Assembly: GCF_030035675.1 (NCBI RefSeq)
Contig: NC_084489.1
Location: 73,592,270 to 73,656,269 of the forward strand
Source of the DNA: Rhineura floridana
Lineage: Eukaryota; Chordata; Lepidosauria; Squamata; Rhineuridae
DNA: 64,000 nt
Reading direction: 5' to 3'
Part shown: one piece after another, positions 14,390-28,600 of the stretch
Layout: every line of letters starts with the position of its first letter
Numbering within the stretch: position 1 is the first letter of the stretch
Position numbers and translations under genes: made by a program
Notes under the pieces: generated by a model
Databases searched by the model: none
Seen by the model: only the letters and a program-made list of their open reading frames with translations
Told to the model about the DNA's origin: nothing

Positions 14390-17300
14390 CTACACAAATA
14401 ATAAAAAATCACAGTGAAACAATATTTCTTGATTTGAGGCTCATCCTCCACACTACTATGAGCCAAATACTTCCTTATATGTCAGAGTGGTGTAGTGGTT
14501 AGTGTACAGGATCTCAAATAGCAGGGTTTAAATGCCCACTGAGCTATGAAGTTTACTGGTAACCTTAGATAAGTCACTTGACCTCAACCTAAACTACTGC
14601 ATAGGCTTGTTATGAAGATAAAATGTTATTGAGCTACTTAGAGGAAAGGCAGTATGCTGTCAAACTTCCTGCGGCTCTATATTGTTTTATAGTAAGATAC
14701 AACAATGTTAAAAACAAAGGCAAATGTAAGTCGCTTGGAGACCTACAAGTGATTAATAAATCAAAATAATAACAATAATGGCTTAATGCACCAACATCTG
14801 CAAACTTGATATAAAACAATATTTCAGGTCACAAACTTCAAAAACCACTTCTTACTTTAGGCAAAGTGCATTCCATAGAAGCCATGGGACAATTATGTCC
14901 TTGCAGAAGCAAACGTATATATAAAAGCCATAGCGAAACAGTCATCAGTCCTGAAGCCAGTCATTTGGTTATTCCAAGCCAGTATGTTAACTTCAGCATC
15001 TTTCCTGACCATATGTACCTCCACCTAGTCCAGCGTTAACAGCACATAGTTGTCTACACAGAAATAATATGTTCAACGGGACTTACTCCCAGCTATGTTT
15101 GCACAGAGTTACAGTCTTGGGCACTGCAACCAAAGGCCCTTTCCAACTCTTACTGTTTTATGATAAGTGACAGAAGCTTCATTATTAGCATCACATCTCT
15201 CAGTGCAGGAAGAATAGCTAACTCTGAGTCCCTCCAGATCTTGTTGGACTCAAATGCCTATCAGCCCTAGCCACTAAGGCCAAACGGATGATGTGAGAGT
15301 TGTAGCCCAGCAGCATCTGGACAGCCACAAGTTAGCCTCCTTGACATAGTACAGGACAAATTAGGAACTGTACAAAAAAGTTGATTCTGCTTCAAATGAC
15401 TTTTTTTCTTTTCTCAATGAGTCTAAAAGGAACTGCATTACATATTAACAATGCAGTACTAAATACATGGGGAGGTTTTAAAAAAATTCATTTTCTCAAG
15501 CACACACACATTTGTTATGTGCCTTCAAGTCAATCACGATTTATGGCGACCCTATAAATCAGCAACCTCCAAAAGCATCTGTCATGGACCACCCTGTTCA
15601 GACCTTGTACAGGTCTGTGGCTTCCTTTACTGAATCAATCCATCTCTTGTTTGGCCTTCCTCTTTACACACATACTAATTACAAAAGCAAGTGCATAAAA
15701 TCATAATTCAAAATGCTCTGCAATGACAAAACCTTAATTACAATATTAAAATGCTTATTTGTAAATGCATATTTGCAATATTAGTTGTGATAAAACTGTC
15801 AAGAACTTTAATAAACTTAAGACAGACCTTTACATCTCGAAGGCCCGATACATCACGAGGTGTACGAGAGGAGCTGCGACTTCGTGCCACGGATGTGGGT
15901 GGTACAGATTCTTCTCGTTTACGTTTACGGGTAACACTCCGGGATCTTCTTGCCTGGGCTACATAATGCGCCTGGAAATTCACAGACCAAGAAAAGCCCA
16001 TTCAGAACCCCTTTTTTTCTACATTAGATACTCAACTGTTCAGATGCTGCTCATGCAGTATTCTGCTTTTCAACAGAAACTTCACTTAATTCAACTAAAA
16101 GCTTATAACTAGTATCTCTAAAAGTGATATGGCTTTGACCTCTGATTTGGTGGTATATTCTCTTTATTGAAATGGAAATGGGCTGCCTTCAAATCGATTC
16201 CGACTTATGGCAAACGTATGAATAGGGTTTTCATGGTAAGCAATATTCAGAGGTGGTTTACCATAGCCTCCCTCTGAGGCTGAGAGGCAGTGACTGGCCC
16301 AAGGTAACCCAGTGAGCTTCATGGCTGTGGGGATTCGAACCCTGGTCTCCCAGGTTGTAGTTCAATACTCTAACCACTACACTACACTGGATCTCATTCC
16401 CTTTCTTATCCAGTCTTAATCCATTCCCTTAACACAGCTCTATTTCCTCTGGCAGAAAAAGGAGGTAGAATAAGGATATTTAGAAATAATAAAAATATTA
16501 TTGATTACAGAAATCAATACACACACACACACACCCCAAAGAAATCAACACACAGAAAGCCCATCTTACCTCATTTTTGCCTGTCATGTCAAGCCCAAGA
16601 TTGGTCATCTCCTTCTCTAATGTCTTCCGTTGAACCTAAAGTCACAAGGGACCAGTTATTTTCCCAATTATCAATCCACGTTTTCTAGAAATGGCAGCAA
16701 GGAGGTTAGGAAGCAATCAAATACACTGTTCAAAAGCTACAAGACAAATCCTCCAGCAGAGAACTGCAAAGGTTTGAGATAGACTCCAAGACGGCAAGAG
16801 TTTCAGCAACAATCTGGAGACAGATAAAACAGCAACTTCAACAGTCTGTAATTTTCACTCCTTCCAATTTGTTTTGGCATAACATGTATTAGAACACATT
16901 CAATGCATTCTGCATGCTCAACACCACAACACAGTGTGAGTGGAAAATGAGCCAGGCAACAGGCAATAATACTTAGCATTTCTGTAGTGCTTTGAGGCCT
17001 CAAGGCACTTTACAATCATTAAAGTTAAATCATATCTACAAAGGCATGGGCTATAAGCACAATGGAAGAAAACGGAATGGCTGGTACTACCAGATGTAGG
17101 TATGGAATCAGTTTTGAATGCTACCCTCTGTGAAAAACTTTCTGCAAGTAGAAAGCTAGCACAAAAGGAAGCAAACTTTTGTGCTAAGGTTTGCTTGTTA
17201 AACTGCAGGGAGTTTTAGCGTTGAAAAAATTCAAAAAAGGGTGCCTGAAATAGACAATGGTCATTGTTCAGAGGTAAAACACATGCTTTGTATTAAAAAA

Positions 17301-20300
17301 AAAAGGTCCCAGGATCAATCTGTGGCATCTCCAGGTAGGCGGGAAACCATCAGTCACTGTCAACAGTACAGAGCTAAATGGACCCATGGTCAGGCTCAAC
17401 AGACGCCACCTTCCTGTGTTCTGATTCATTCCACCATTCTGCTCTTTGTGTAGATCAGAGTTCAGACTTGATCCTTAAACCAGAACATACCTTAATTACC
17501 ATCTCATAATTCTTCTGTTACTTATGGGCCTATGACTGTTTTACCTAACAGGCATTTCAAGCCATGACAACTTGAGTTTTGATTTTTGTTTTATAATGAG
17601 AGGTGCAGCAAGCGAATGGAAGCGGAAGAGTGGGCAGCACTTAATCTGTTAAACTGCAGTCATGTCTCAACACATTCTCAATAAAAGTATTTTACACCTG
17701 CCTTTCTCGCTGTTCTCGGCATTTTGGGCCCCTGTGTATCTTTCTCTTTGGATTCCAGCATCTTCAGTTTCTTTTTCTCTCGAATCTGTTGTGCCAGTTT
17801 TTGGATTCCCATCATTTCCTCATCTTCACTTTCTGAATCGCTGTCGTATTCTCCAGCCGCTTGCCTTAGTTCCTCCTCTTCCTCCAGCTGTTCCAATTTC
17901 TTTAAAAAGATCAAACACAGCACATTAGAAACTTTTAACAATGTGCATGCTTAAAATATTTCCTTTCGATAGTTCATGCTCAAATTCCCCATTCATTTCC
18001 ATATCCAAAAGTTCTCAAGTTTTTCACCAAGATTAGTGGGAGAAGCAGCACAGCACGATGGTTTTAATTAGTCAACCAACTCAAGCGCCCTAGCAATGAA
18101 TACACTTATAACTATTTCTATTCTCAAAAAGAGGCCAAATAAGAAGTGCATAGCTTGACAGATAGAAAATTCTGTGTATTTATGTCATGACATGAATACA
18201 CACATTTTCTGTACAGCAAAGTATGACATTAATATAAAGTAACTCCTACCTTCATGATATCTGGGTCAATATAATCAGCTATGTTGTGACCTTCCCAGAT
18301 CTCTGGTACCTTATCATATTTTTCAGATGGATTCATTAGATCCCAGTATTCTAAAAAAAAAAAAAAAAAAGGGAAAGCAAAAATGCAAATACTATTAATT
18401 CGTGCAGCTTAAAAGCCCTGTTGTATGCAGCACGTATGATGAGAGAAAATTATAATGTCCTTATAGTAGTAAGTTACATGCTATCAGGTGATTCCCGAGT
18501 TCCTAAGCCTGTTTATTTAGGTTGGCAATCTTCCTTGAACCCTCAAAATATTTGATGGTGGGATGGCTTGTTGGTTTTTAAGATTACACTGTCCAAAAAA
18601 CCCCACAGGGCCATGTTTCAAGCAGGGCAATGTGAGCATCCTTTTTTGTGTCCCTTGAGGTTAATTGATGTGAGACACTTGGCCAATGGTGGTCAGGACC
18701 AGAGCCAGAACCAGATGGGCCCACCTCTCCCTCTTTCTGCTAACCCTTTCTCACACACTTTCTAATATCCCTTCCTCCCCACACACAGACTGCCAGGAGT
18801 GACACAGGAGAAGGCTTCTGAAATTAGGTCAAGGACCATAAGAAATTAGGCCAAGTCTGCAGGTTACCCACTCCAGATGGAGGGTTCCTAAGCTCTCCAC
18901 CAGCTTTGTAAACTTAAGAACAAAGCTCAATATATTTTAACACTGATCTCAGAAACTAGACAGCTCCTGATCCAAAGTTAGGAAAAGAAAGCTAATATCA
19001 TCCACTACAGCAAGAGTAGTGTTAGCAGGAGTTGTAGTTTTCTATTTGAACTGTTTGCAAAATAGAACATATGAAATCCAGTGACGTTTCTGAACAACAT
19101 TAAGAATGCTGTTGGCACTTACTCTTAAGATCCAAAACATAATCATCTCCCATTTCCATTTCAATATCTTTCTCCTGTAAAGAAGCACACAGTATTAATA
19201 TAGGCCCTTTCTATAAGCATCACACAAATGTTGCTATTATTCTTTTGAGACATTTTCCAAAGAAACTTACCAGTTTCTTTTTAGGTACATCAACCTCCAT
19301 ACGTTTTTTGCGCAGCAAGGCACCTTCAGGAATAAAGGGTGGCCGTTCCTAAGATTAAAGAATGAAACCAACATAAACTTAAAAAAACATGCTGGGTTCA
19401 TTTTGTTTGCTTAATAAACCATGTTTTTTCTACAAGGAACAATGGTCACAAGCTAGCAAATCCTCTGTCTCTATCAGCTTGCGAAAGCAAAAAAAGGCAG
19501 ACTGTTCTGATTAGATACATAATTATTATTCTTATTGTTAATAAACATTAAGTTTCTACCCCCGTCCCTCCTCCCAAAGGGAGCCCAGGGTGGCAAAACA
19601 ATGTTAGAGCACTAAAAAGCCTTTTTTAAAAATCTTAACAAACAATTCCAATACAGTTGCAGACTGGAATAAGGTATCTACTTAAAGGGCTTATACACAC
19701 ACACACTTCTGGAAGAGAAAAAAAGTATTAACAGGACAAACACACCAACCTTGTTGTCTCTTTTGGATGGAACAGCTAAATGTAGCCTGTTCAGTATATC
19801 ATTCACCTTGTTTCCTTTCATTTTGGTATCAACACGATGGGCCAGCAATCTGTCACAGGCCTAAGAACATACAATATATTAATTCAAAAACTATGCTGAT
19901 AAACCAGATGAATAAAAGGCTCATGCAACCATAATGGTTCCCAATTTCTTAACCACAGTTTCAATGAGCAGGAGTCAAATGTGGGCTTGCAAATTCTACA
20001 CACTGTGATTGTCACTGAAAAACAGCAGGGGAATTAGGCTACATGTGAGCCTACAGATGTTCCCAGTATCCTAACTATGGTCAAGAGGAGCCTTTCCCAA
20101 CCTTTGGATCCCAGATGTTGCTGGGCTACAACTCCCATCAGCCCCAGCCAGCATGGCCAATGGTCAGGAATTATGGGAACTGTAGTCCAGCAACATCTGG
20201 GGACCCAAAGGCTGGGAAAGGCTGGTCAAGAGGAAACATTACATCTGCAGCAAAACAATTTTAGTTCAAAACATACTGCTGAGGTGTAAGTCTAAAAAGA

Positions 20301-23300
20301 GAGGGGAGGTTATTTCCTGCAGATGTATTTGGACTTAATATATGATTTAGAGAAGCCTAACAATATTCACAATTCACTCTCACATGCAGCAAGAATTCAT
20401 TCCGTCAGACATATTAAAAACAACTCTCTCTGCACAGAAAGGCCCTTCAGCAATGTGGGAAACAACATTAATTTGTCAACATGAACAGAATCGTTGCATT
20501 TGAATGGTTATACCGAAAAATGTTGTCAGGTTTGGAACAAAAGCCAGGATCTTCAACCAACTTCAAACCGTAGTTTAAGATTTTGGTTGTTCCAAAGCTT
20601 GGTAGCCATAGTCAATCTGAGACTTCTGCATTGCACTGAGATGCACTGCGAGGTTTCATGCGCAGGTAAAAGGCTCATGAATATATCAGCTTATTAAATT
20701 GAAATACAATCGTCCAAGTGCAACCAATGTGTTTTTCAATCTACCGTACAGGCATGGAAGGCTTGTTCAGAAGGGAATCCAAGCCATACAAATTAGGCTT
20801 TCCCCCGCTAAACAAACAGGAAAACTATCCCAAATAATAGTGTACTGAAGTCAGTCAAGGATCCTTTTCTTTCTGTTTTTCCCCCATATCAATGCAAACT
20901 ATTTTATATTGCACAGTTCAGGTAACAATATGGAATTATTGTTATTCATTTTTTGAATCTTTCTTAAGTAATCTCAGTTTGGGAAAAGCACCACCTCAAT
21001 GTGAGGAAGTACACTGCAGTTTAAATTTCGTTTTCTGTAATTTACCAACTTAGATACTTCTGAGTACCCAGGGATGCAAGAGTCATCCAACCCATGTATG
21101 TAAAAAAGACTCCCCTATTTTGCTTCCAAGCTGAGTGAGACTCAACCGCCTGTTGAGCCCCAGCTCTCCCGGGAAGATCAGGGAGGGGAGTCAGTCGAGC
21201 CCCAGCTTCCCGATAGAGCAGGGAGAGGAATCAGAGGTAGATGAGGTTTTTGAGGACAATGAGGGAGGGGGTGCAGTCGACAGTCTGCCAGTTCCCACAG
21301 ACAGTCCTCCCGCCAAACCAGACCTTGCTCCACCTACAGGTGCCCCAACAGAGCCGTTGGGGGATGACCTGGTGTGCGCACCAACTCCACCCCCCCCAGG
21401 ACTCCCCGCCTGGCACTTCAAACGCTTCCCCGCCTCCTGAAGCAGAGCCGGCACCTATCAAGCCTGTACTGTCAGATGAGCCGGCGGAGGCTCGCTCCCC
21501 CTAGCCCCGTGCTAGACACCACGAGAAGCGGGTAGGCCAGAAGGTGGAACTTCGGAGGAGTCAGAGATTATGAGTGAAGAACTTCCCTACTTAAGGCGGT
21601 GCCCCCGATTGGGGTGCTGAGTCAACTTTCTTCACACGCTGCAGAGTATGCCTAGGTAGCTTAGCTAGGGACAGTAGTGAGTTAGCATTGTTAAGTCTAT
21701 GAAATGCATTGCTTTTGATGCAACTGTTACTCTAATAAAACAAGAATTAATTCCACTCTTGCCTCCATCTCGTGTCTCGTAGTCTGGGCAGGACACAGCC
21801 CAAGCTCCCTATTAGAGAGAATGGCACAATAAAGAAAACCTATGGCTAACGTTCCCGTTCTTCACAACTGTCCTAACAGACCTTCAGTTCAGCTGCCCGC
21901 AGCAAACAGAACAGTAGGTTGGTCAAAAGAACCATGAGCAGAAAGAAAAACTGCTGATGGCATTGTGCCATAGATGTTGCCACAACAGGTTGTGCAGGAG
22001 TTCATGCAGCGCTATACTAGGTAGGTTCTGTGGTTGCACCATCCGATCATCACTTCTGGGTTTGGTTTCACTTCTCCTACAGAGTACTGTATCCCAAGGT
22101 ATATAAGCACCACACATCTTTCAAATATGGAAGAGGTCACCACTGGACCAACCCAATGAGAATGTTTGGAACCGAGCTTGTACAAGAACATGAACACATG
22201 CTACTCACTTCTGTTTTAACGTGAATCACTCCTTCCTCAGTTAGAGTGCTTGTTTCAATTACAGGAAGCCTGTCTGCTTCTAAATCAGCAAACATTTTCT
22301 AAAAAATGATGGACGTAAGTGAATTAAGTACTTGTCACATTAACAAAACTTCAGTTTTTAAACCCAACAAAATTCCTTTTGTCATTTATTTCTAAGATAT
22401 CAAAATAACCACAAGATCTTTATAAAGTGAAAGATACAAAGATTATATTGGAACATATCACATCTGCCAAGAAATTACATATATACAGACCAACTCAAAA
22501 GCTCCATATGCTCTGAAGTGTATGCAAAAAGTACATTTTCTCAAAACATGGAAAAGGAAATCTTACAGTATGTTGCAATATAAGCTTGCATCAGAAGCAA
22601 AGATTAAAAGTAAAGCATGTTGCAAGCATGGATATGGACATTCACTTGAGCCTTATCTGTTCTTGCAGAATGCAAGCTGAATTATATATGTATTATTTTG
22701 GGGGTTGTGCAACAACCACAAGTTTTGCCTTGCATCTGTAGCATTCAGAAGCAGCCAAATCTGTTTTGGATCTGCTTTAAGTAATTCCAATTCAATTCAT
22801 TATTTGGGTTGTTACGAGTGCTCGGGCTAACCCCCACTTTGGTTCATTTGGAGTCGAAGGGGTGGCAAGGCCCTGGAGTATTCTGGACTGTAATTCCCAC
22901 CCCACACCCCTTGTTTTCTGACTTGTTGTGCCTTCCTGAAGTACTGTGAAAGAGGACAGAAGCAAGGCCATTCTGTGGGCAACTAAAAGAACAAAGAGAA
23001 ACTGAAGTTAATGTTATCTTCTTCCTTGGCAGATTTCCCTCATGCCCAGCAGAACAATCCCATTGTTCAAAAACAGCATTAGAAAGCAGAACTAGTTTTC
23101 CGAGTGTCAGCAAGGAATACACACACACGAGATCTCATACCCAGACCCCTCTGTTTCATGTTGATTTGTAAGAAGGAAAGTGTATTTTAAGAGCAGTTTT
23201 TGAGACCTAAGAGGGGCAATCTGAGCTCCAACATGCGTAACTACGCTCTCAAGGAACACAGCGCAGGACTGCAGGCCACAGAACAGGAAGAGAGTCTGTG

Positions 23301-25604
23301 TCTTGGTGCAAACCTTGAGGCAAACAGATTCCTTCTTGCTTTGGGGCCAGAGCTCCTTCACATCACTTCAGCTGTATTCCACTGCCCACTCCTGGGCGTA
23401 GGACAGGTAATCTCTGCTACCTGTAATTCCTTATCGCAACAGTGTTGAGCCCCAACCCTCTTGCGAGGGCCTGGAGGGGGGGGATATGAATTTCAGGCTT
23501 CTCAGCTGTCAGAGGGCAAGGATGGCCCAGGAGTTGTTGAGACTCCACAAGACCTTGAGCGAGGGAGTAAGGAGGATTTCAGGCCAGTTCCCATGGACGG
23601 CGCTGTCCGAGCTGGGAGAGCGCGCCGACCCCAGACATGTCAGAGCAGCAGCTAGACGATGAGCCAGAGCAGGCGTTAACTCCCCCTTTACCCAGTGGCT
23701 CGTGGGATGAGTCCAACACTTCGCTGCCACCTGACCTTGAATCTCTGGCTAAGGAGCAGGTTCCTTCAGACGAGGTGTTGGAAGCACACACCCCTTCACC
23801 ACGCTCTCGATGCAGGAAGAAACGGACAGGCCAAAGGCAAGAACTGCGCAGAAGCCAGAGAGTACGCTCCAAGACCCTGCCTATTTAAGCCTGCCGCTTC
23901 CGGGTTGGAGCTGCTGAGTCAACTTTCTTTCAACGTTGCAGAGCATGCCTAGAGTGCAGTTAGGGTATTCTAGTGAGATAACTTAGGGGTTCTATGAAGC
24001 GCACTGCTTTTGATGTATCCATTACTTTAATAAAACACGATTTAATTGCACCCGTGTCTCCATCTCGTGGATCCCGCTCAGAACAGGACAAATAGGGACA
24101 TCTGATCTCTTTAGTTTAAAGCTATGAATGGGTTAGGATATTAATGATTAATGCTGCCACACACCCAATAATTTTGTAATGCTATCCTTTTCTCTCATTA
24201 AAAGAAAGTTTTGCTTTAGTCTGGTTTGGACCTGCATTTCTGGGGTTATGTACACACTATTTAGGCACATTTCAGGGCAAAGCGCTTGTTTTATCCCTAG
24301 CAAAAGATCCCCCTACTCTCAAGGAGGTGTGTTTAATGCGACACGTGGGTGGCAGGTTCACACACTCAGGTTCCCAACAGACAAATGTCGTAACAGGGTC
24401 CAACTTTGATCAGTTAAATCCAAAGATCTATTTCACTCTACTTGACTATAATTGGGAAGCTAAAAAAAGCTATTTTTTTAGTTTTTTCTGTTCACATGTG
24501 GATGAAATTTGGAGGCAAAGGTGCCTGAGGGGATTAAGTCTGCCAAATTTCAGGCAGCTCCATCTAGGGGAACGTTTAACATTGTTTTTCTTAAAAGTCT
24601 CATTTTTTAATTTTCTGCAGAATTGAATGCAGATTGCAGGTACGGTCACTCCTGCTGACGAGATAAAGCCTGCCAAATATCAGAAAGATAGGGGCAGTAG
24701 TTCTTCCACAAGGGGAGACTTCACCATTTGGGGGTGGGGCGGAAAATCATGTTCCCTCTCCTAAATTTTTTGGGGGCAATCAGGTTGAAAACTGGGGACA
24801 CCACATAGGTGCCCTTGGGTAAGAAACCTGCCAAATTGGTTTACGGGTTATTGTACTAAGTGATTTTACCTTCATTATTTAAAAAAAATGGAAGAGTTAG
24901 TTTTTTTGTCTCAGCCCCAACTTCCTGGAATTAAATAATAATAATAATAATTTTTATTTTTCAGCCGCCTATCTGTCTTAGGGACACTCTAGGCGACGAA
25001 CAACAAGAATAAAAACAATACATATAGATCAACATAATCAAATTTTAAGCTAAAAAACCATTCATTAATTCAGAACATAAATTAATCTGTCCCAATTACT
25101 CTCCATGGGGAAAAAAGAAAGTGAGCAATAATGTTTGTCTGTTAGGGAAAAAATGACTTGGAAAGAAGCAGGGCCACTCCAATAGTCTAACTCTGCCACT
25201 TACACCCTGCTGTCTTGGCCAAAATTCAGACGCAAACACCATGCAAAGGACAACCCTTTGTTTGTTTACTTCAACCTCCCTCCCCCAAATTACTGTGATT
25301 GGAGTGCACTGGGAAAATAGTTTGCTGTGATAAGAAGCTAAACCTATTCATCAAAATGAAAAGGTACCCCACAAATGCTCCACCCCGTTCTCTCTCAAGC
25401 TCTGGATGTTTCCCCAGGCAGCTTGGTTTTGTTCCTCAGATGGAGCAGATGGGGAAATGGTGCGTTTACATTTTTGGAAAAACCAAGGCAACTGAGCTTT
25501 TGGGGACATAATGGTACAATCCAATTCTGGAATGCAAAAGTTTTCTCCAAATCACCCCAATTCACCTCATTATTCAGGGTGCACAGAGAAACAATGCACA
25601 ACCC

Positions 25605-25653
<49 letters not shown>

Positions 25654-28600
25654 CGCACACAACTTTGAAAGTTTTCTACCTGGTTTTCCTCTGAAAGTTC
25701 AGAAATCCTCTTCACATCACATTTATTTGCTACAATTATTAGAGGCTAAAAGGGGGGAAAACAAATTGAATTAAGCATCCAATTTAGATTTTATAACAAA
25801 TAAAGCAACAATAACTAAAGTGAAGATATTAAATTACAGCCCACCTTGTTTGCAAACAGTGGCTTAATATTGTTGAAAAGTTCCAGCTGCTCTTCCAGGC
25901 TGTGCCCACACTGTTCAGATATATCCATGACATATAACACAGCTGCGCGAAGGTGGGCAAGCGCTGTTATCGCCTGCATCTCAATGGTGTTTCTCTCTTC
26001 CAGGGGATGATCCAGAATACCAGGGGTGTCCACTACCTAAAACAAAGGCAGACAGAACTAAGGTCCTTGATCACACATGCACTGACCAGTAACAAACCAG
26101 AAACTCGGGTGGGGGGAGTAGGGGAGATAAATAGCGCCCCCAGAGACTGCGGGAAATGGAGGAGAGAAACATTTAAAGTGCTATCTATAATCCAAACTCT
26201 ATTATCTTTTCCTGAGAAATAGAAGAGGGTGTGCTAAAATGATATTACACAGATCTAATAACCATGTTCAAAATGCAAAATATTAAATTCTTACTCCTAC
26301 ATGCACTATCAAAGGCTACAATCATACTTATCCTGTGAGTAAGACCCATGAACTCAGTCAGATTTACTTCTAAGCAAGCAAGCACAGCATTGGGCAATAG
26401 GACTACCAGCTGCAGTCAATGCATACTTGCACTTGAACAAGGTGAGGCCAGCAAACCTATCTTCCTAGCAAACTTGCACATCTGGATGCATTTGGTTTGG
26501 CGTTTTGGTACAGGATTTTATGCTTTCTGGTAGAGCCCTGGAGCATGAAAGACACACTAATCTACAGAAGGCAACAACAATTCGGAGCTACATTAATAAT
26601 GTTAATGTGTCGTGCGTCAACACCCCTCCAAAGGCTAAAAGCCCTAGGAACTCTTTTGCAACAGTCTTATACTGAAGTCCAGGGTTTAGATAATTTCACC
26701 ATAACTCTCGAGCTTAAGCCTCACAGCCACCCCCACACATCTCTAGACTCCCTGTCTGATGCAGTCATATGGGTAGCTCACCGAGAGGAGCATCTAGATG
26801 ACTCAAGAAGTAGTGAGCAGACATACAGCAGCATCACATGACCCAGTCAGCTGATTTACAGGGACATCAAATGAGTAGGTTTGGAGTCTGCGGCGTGGGC
26901 TGGACTGGGCAGACGTTATACATGAATGTCTCCTTTTTATGAAAGCTGCATTGCGATCGTTTCCAGTCTTTGGAGCATTATAGCTAAGAAGAAGCGGCTA
27001 ATACTATAAGTAGGCTCCCATTCTAATTAGCACTTTACTACATAGCTCCTTACATAAGGCAAGGCTTGCAACAAGGTGATCTCCAGGGCAAATTACAGCC
27101 CATCACAGCCAGTGCATACACACACACACCGCAAGACAAATCCCAATAACCTAACTTGAAATTCAGCAAGTTTATAAGGAACACTAGACAGCAAAATATT
27201 CATAGTGTTACCCTGAAGGGGAACGATCTTCCCAACTAATTGTTTAGCAACGGGATAGTCCTTACCTGCCAGCGCAGATACTTGTAATCCATGTGCCCCA
27301 CAAATAGAGATTTTGTGGTAAAGGCATACGGCTGCACTTCAACATCTGCTCTGGTCACCTTAAAAAGAAGAAGACTCAAAGGTGCTGTCTCCTTTCATTT
27401 ATAATACAATCCTTTTTCTCAAATAACAAATATCATAATCATACTTGACTTCTTACATGAGCCAATGTAGTTCAGATTTCTTTTTTTTTAGGGGTGGCAG
27501 TAGAAGAGAGATCTTCTTTTTCAGAACTCACTAAAAAAATCTTCCTTTTGACCCCTTTAGCACGTGGATTGGGGAGGCTTCAGGCTTGGGTGCTGAGTGC
27601 AGCCTTCTAGGTCCCCATCCAGCCCTAGGGATTCTCCCCAGGTAGTACCCCATCTCTGCAGGCCACACTCTTCACTGGCCCTGCTCTGCCCCCTCCTTGA
27701 GTGCTTTTGCCTGGCTGGAACGAGTCCGTGAACTGTGATAATGCCTCTTGTTTACCGGAGAGAGATATGTGTGCATAGAAACAGCTGACTTTTGCATGGC
27801 TTGAATGCAGCCCACAGTACAAAGGGAAGAGTCACATCTGTCGCCCTGCCCACCACTGACATTTGCCCCCCCCCCGAAGGTGAGAGAATGCGGCCCTCAG
27901 ACTGAAAAAGGTTTCTCATGCCTGCTTTTGCAGCTTGAGCATTTAAAATATCTGTTCACACATAAAGAGGCACTACATTTCAGCAGGAGGTTCAGGATAA
28001 TACAAACCTTATTTATAAAGCTGGATTTCCCAACATTCGGGTATCCACACAATAAAAGAGTCCGTGTATTAGGGTCAATAGTTGGCAATCGAGATAAATG
28101 CTGACGCACTGTAAAAAAAATGAAAATATTTACAGATTTAAATGACAGCTCTTATTCTGTGATACAGTATTGGAACAATCCTAACTTCTCTTTCCTCAGT
28201 TGTTACTATATTTGTTATTTATTGTTGTTTGTAAAATGAAGATCAATAAAAAGCTATTTTAACAATAGCTTATATTTAGAATTTTAAAAAATGAAAATCT
28301 GTAGGTAGATGTGGAGTTAAAAGATCTTTGCAGAAAGACATTAGCAAAGCTAACTTGAAATAACACATAAAAAAAATCCCGCATCAGAATTATGTCAAAG
28401 CAGACCCCCAATCCAGTAATCTCTTTGCAAAGTAAAAGACAACCCAAAACAGCAACAAAAATTAGTAGGGAAATTCAAAGCTATAAATAATGCTTAAATG
28501 CTCTACATAAATATTTTTATTTTTCTAAATAAATATTTTCAGACTTTTGGAAGACGCCTGTGCGTGAATTTGTTGTATGTGAGGAGATCGGCGCACAACG

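Noticed and set aside
16330-16392. tRNA gene
   Set aside because: A and B boxes belong to a SINE head with a BovB-type tail. No functional cloverleaf is apparent.
17724-17954. Ser-rich + strand frame
   Set aside because: Antisense of the acidic GTPBP4 exon 14.
21135-21504. Pro/Glu-rich frames that look coding
   Set aside because: They lie in a solo LTR shared with 23443 and 52756, and have no homologue or splice structure.
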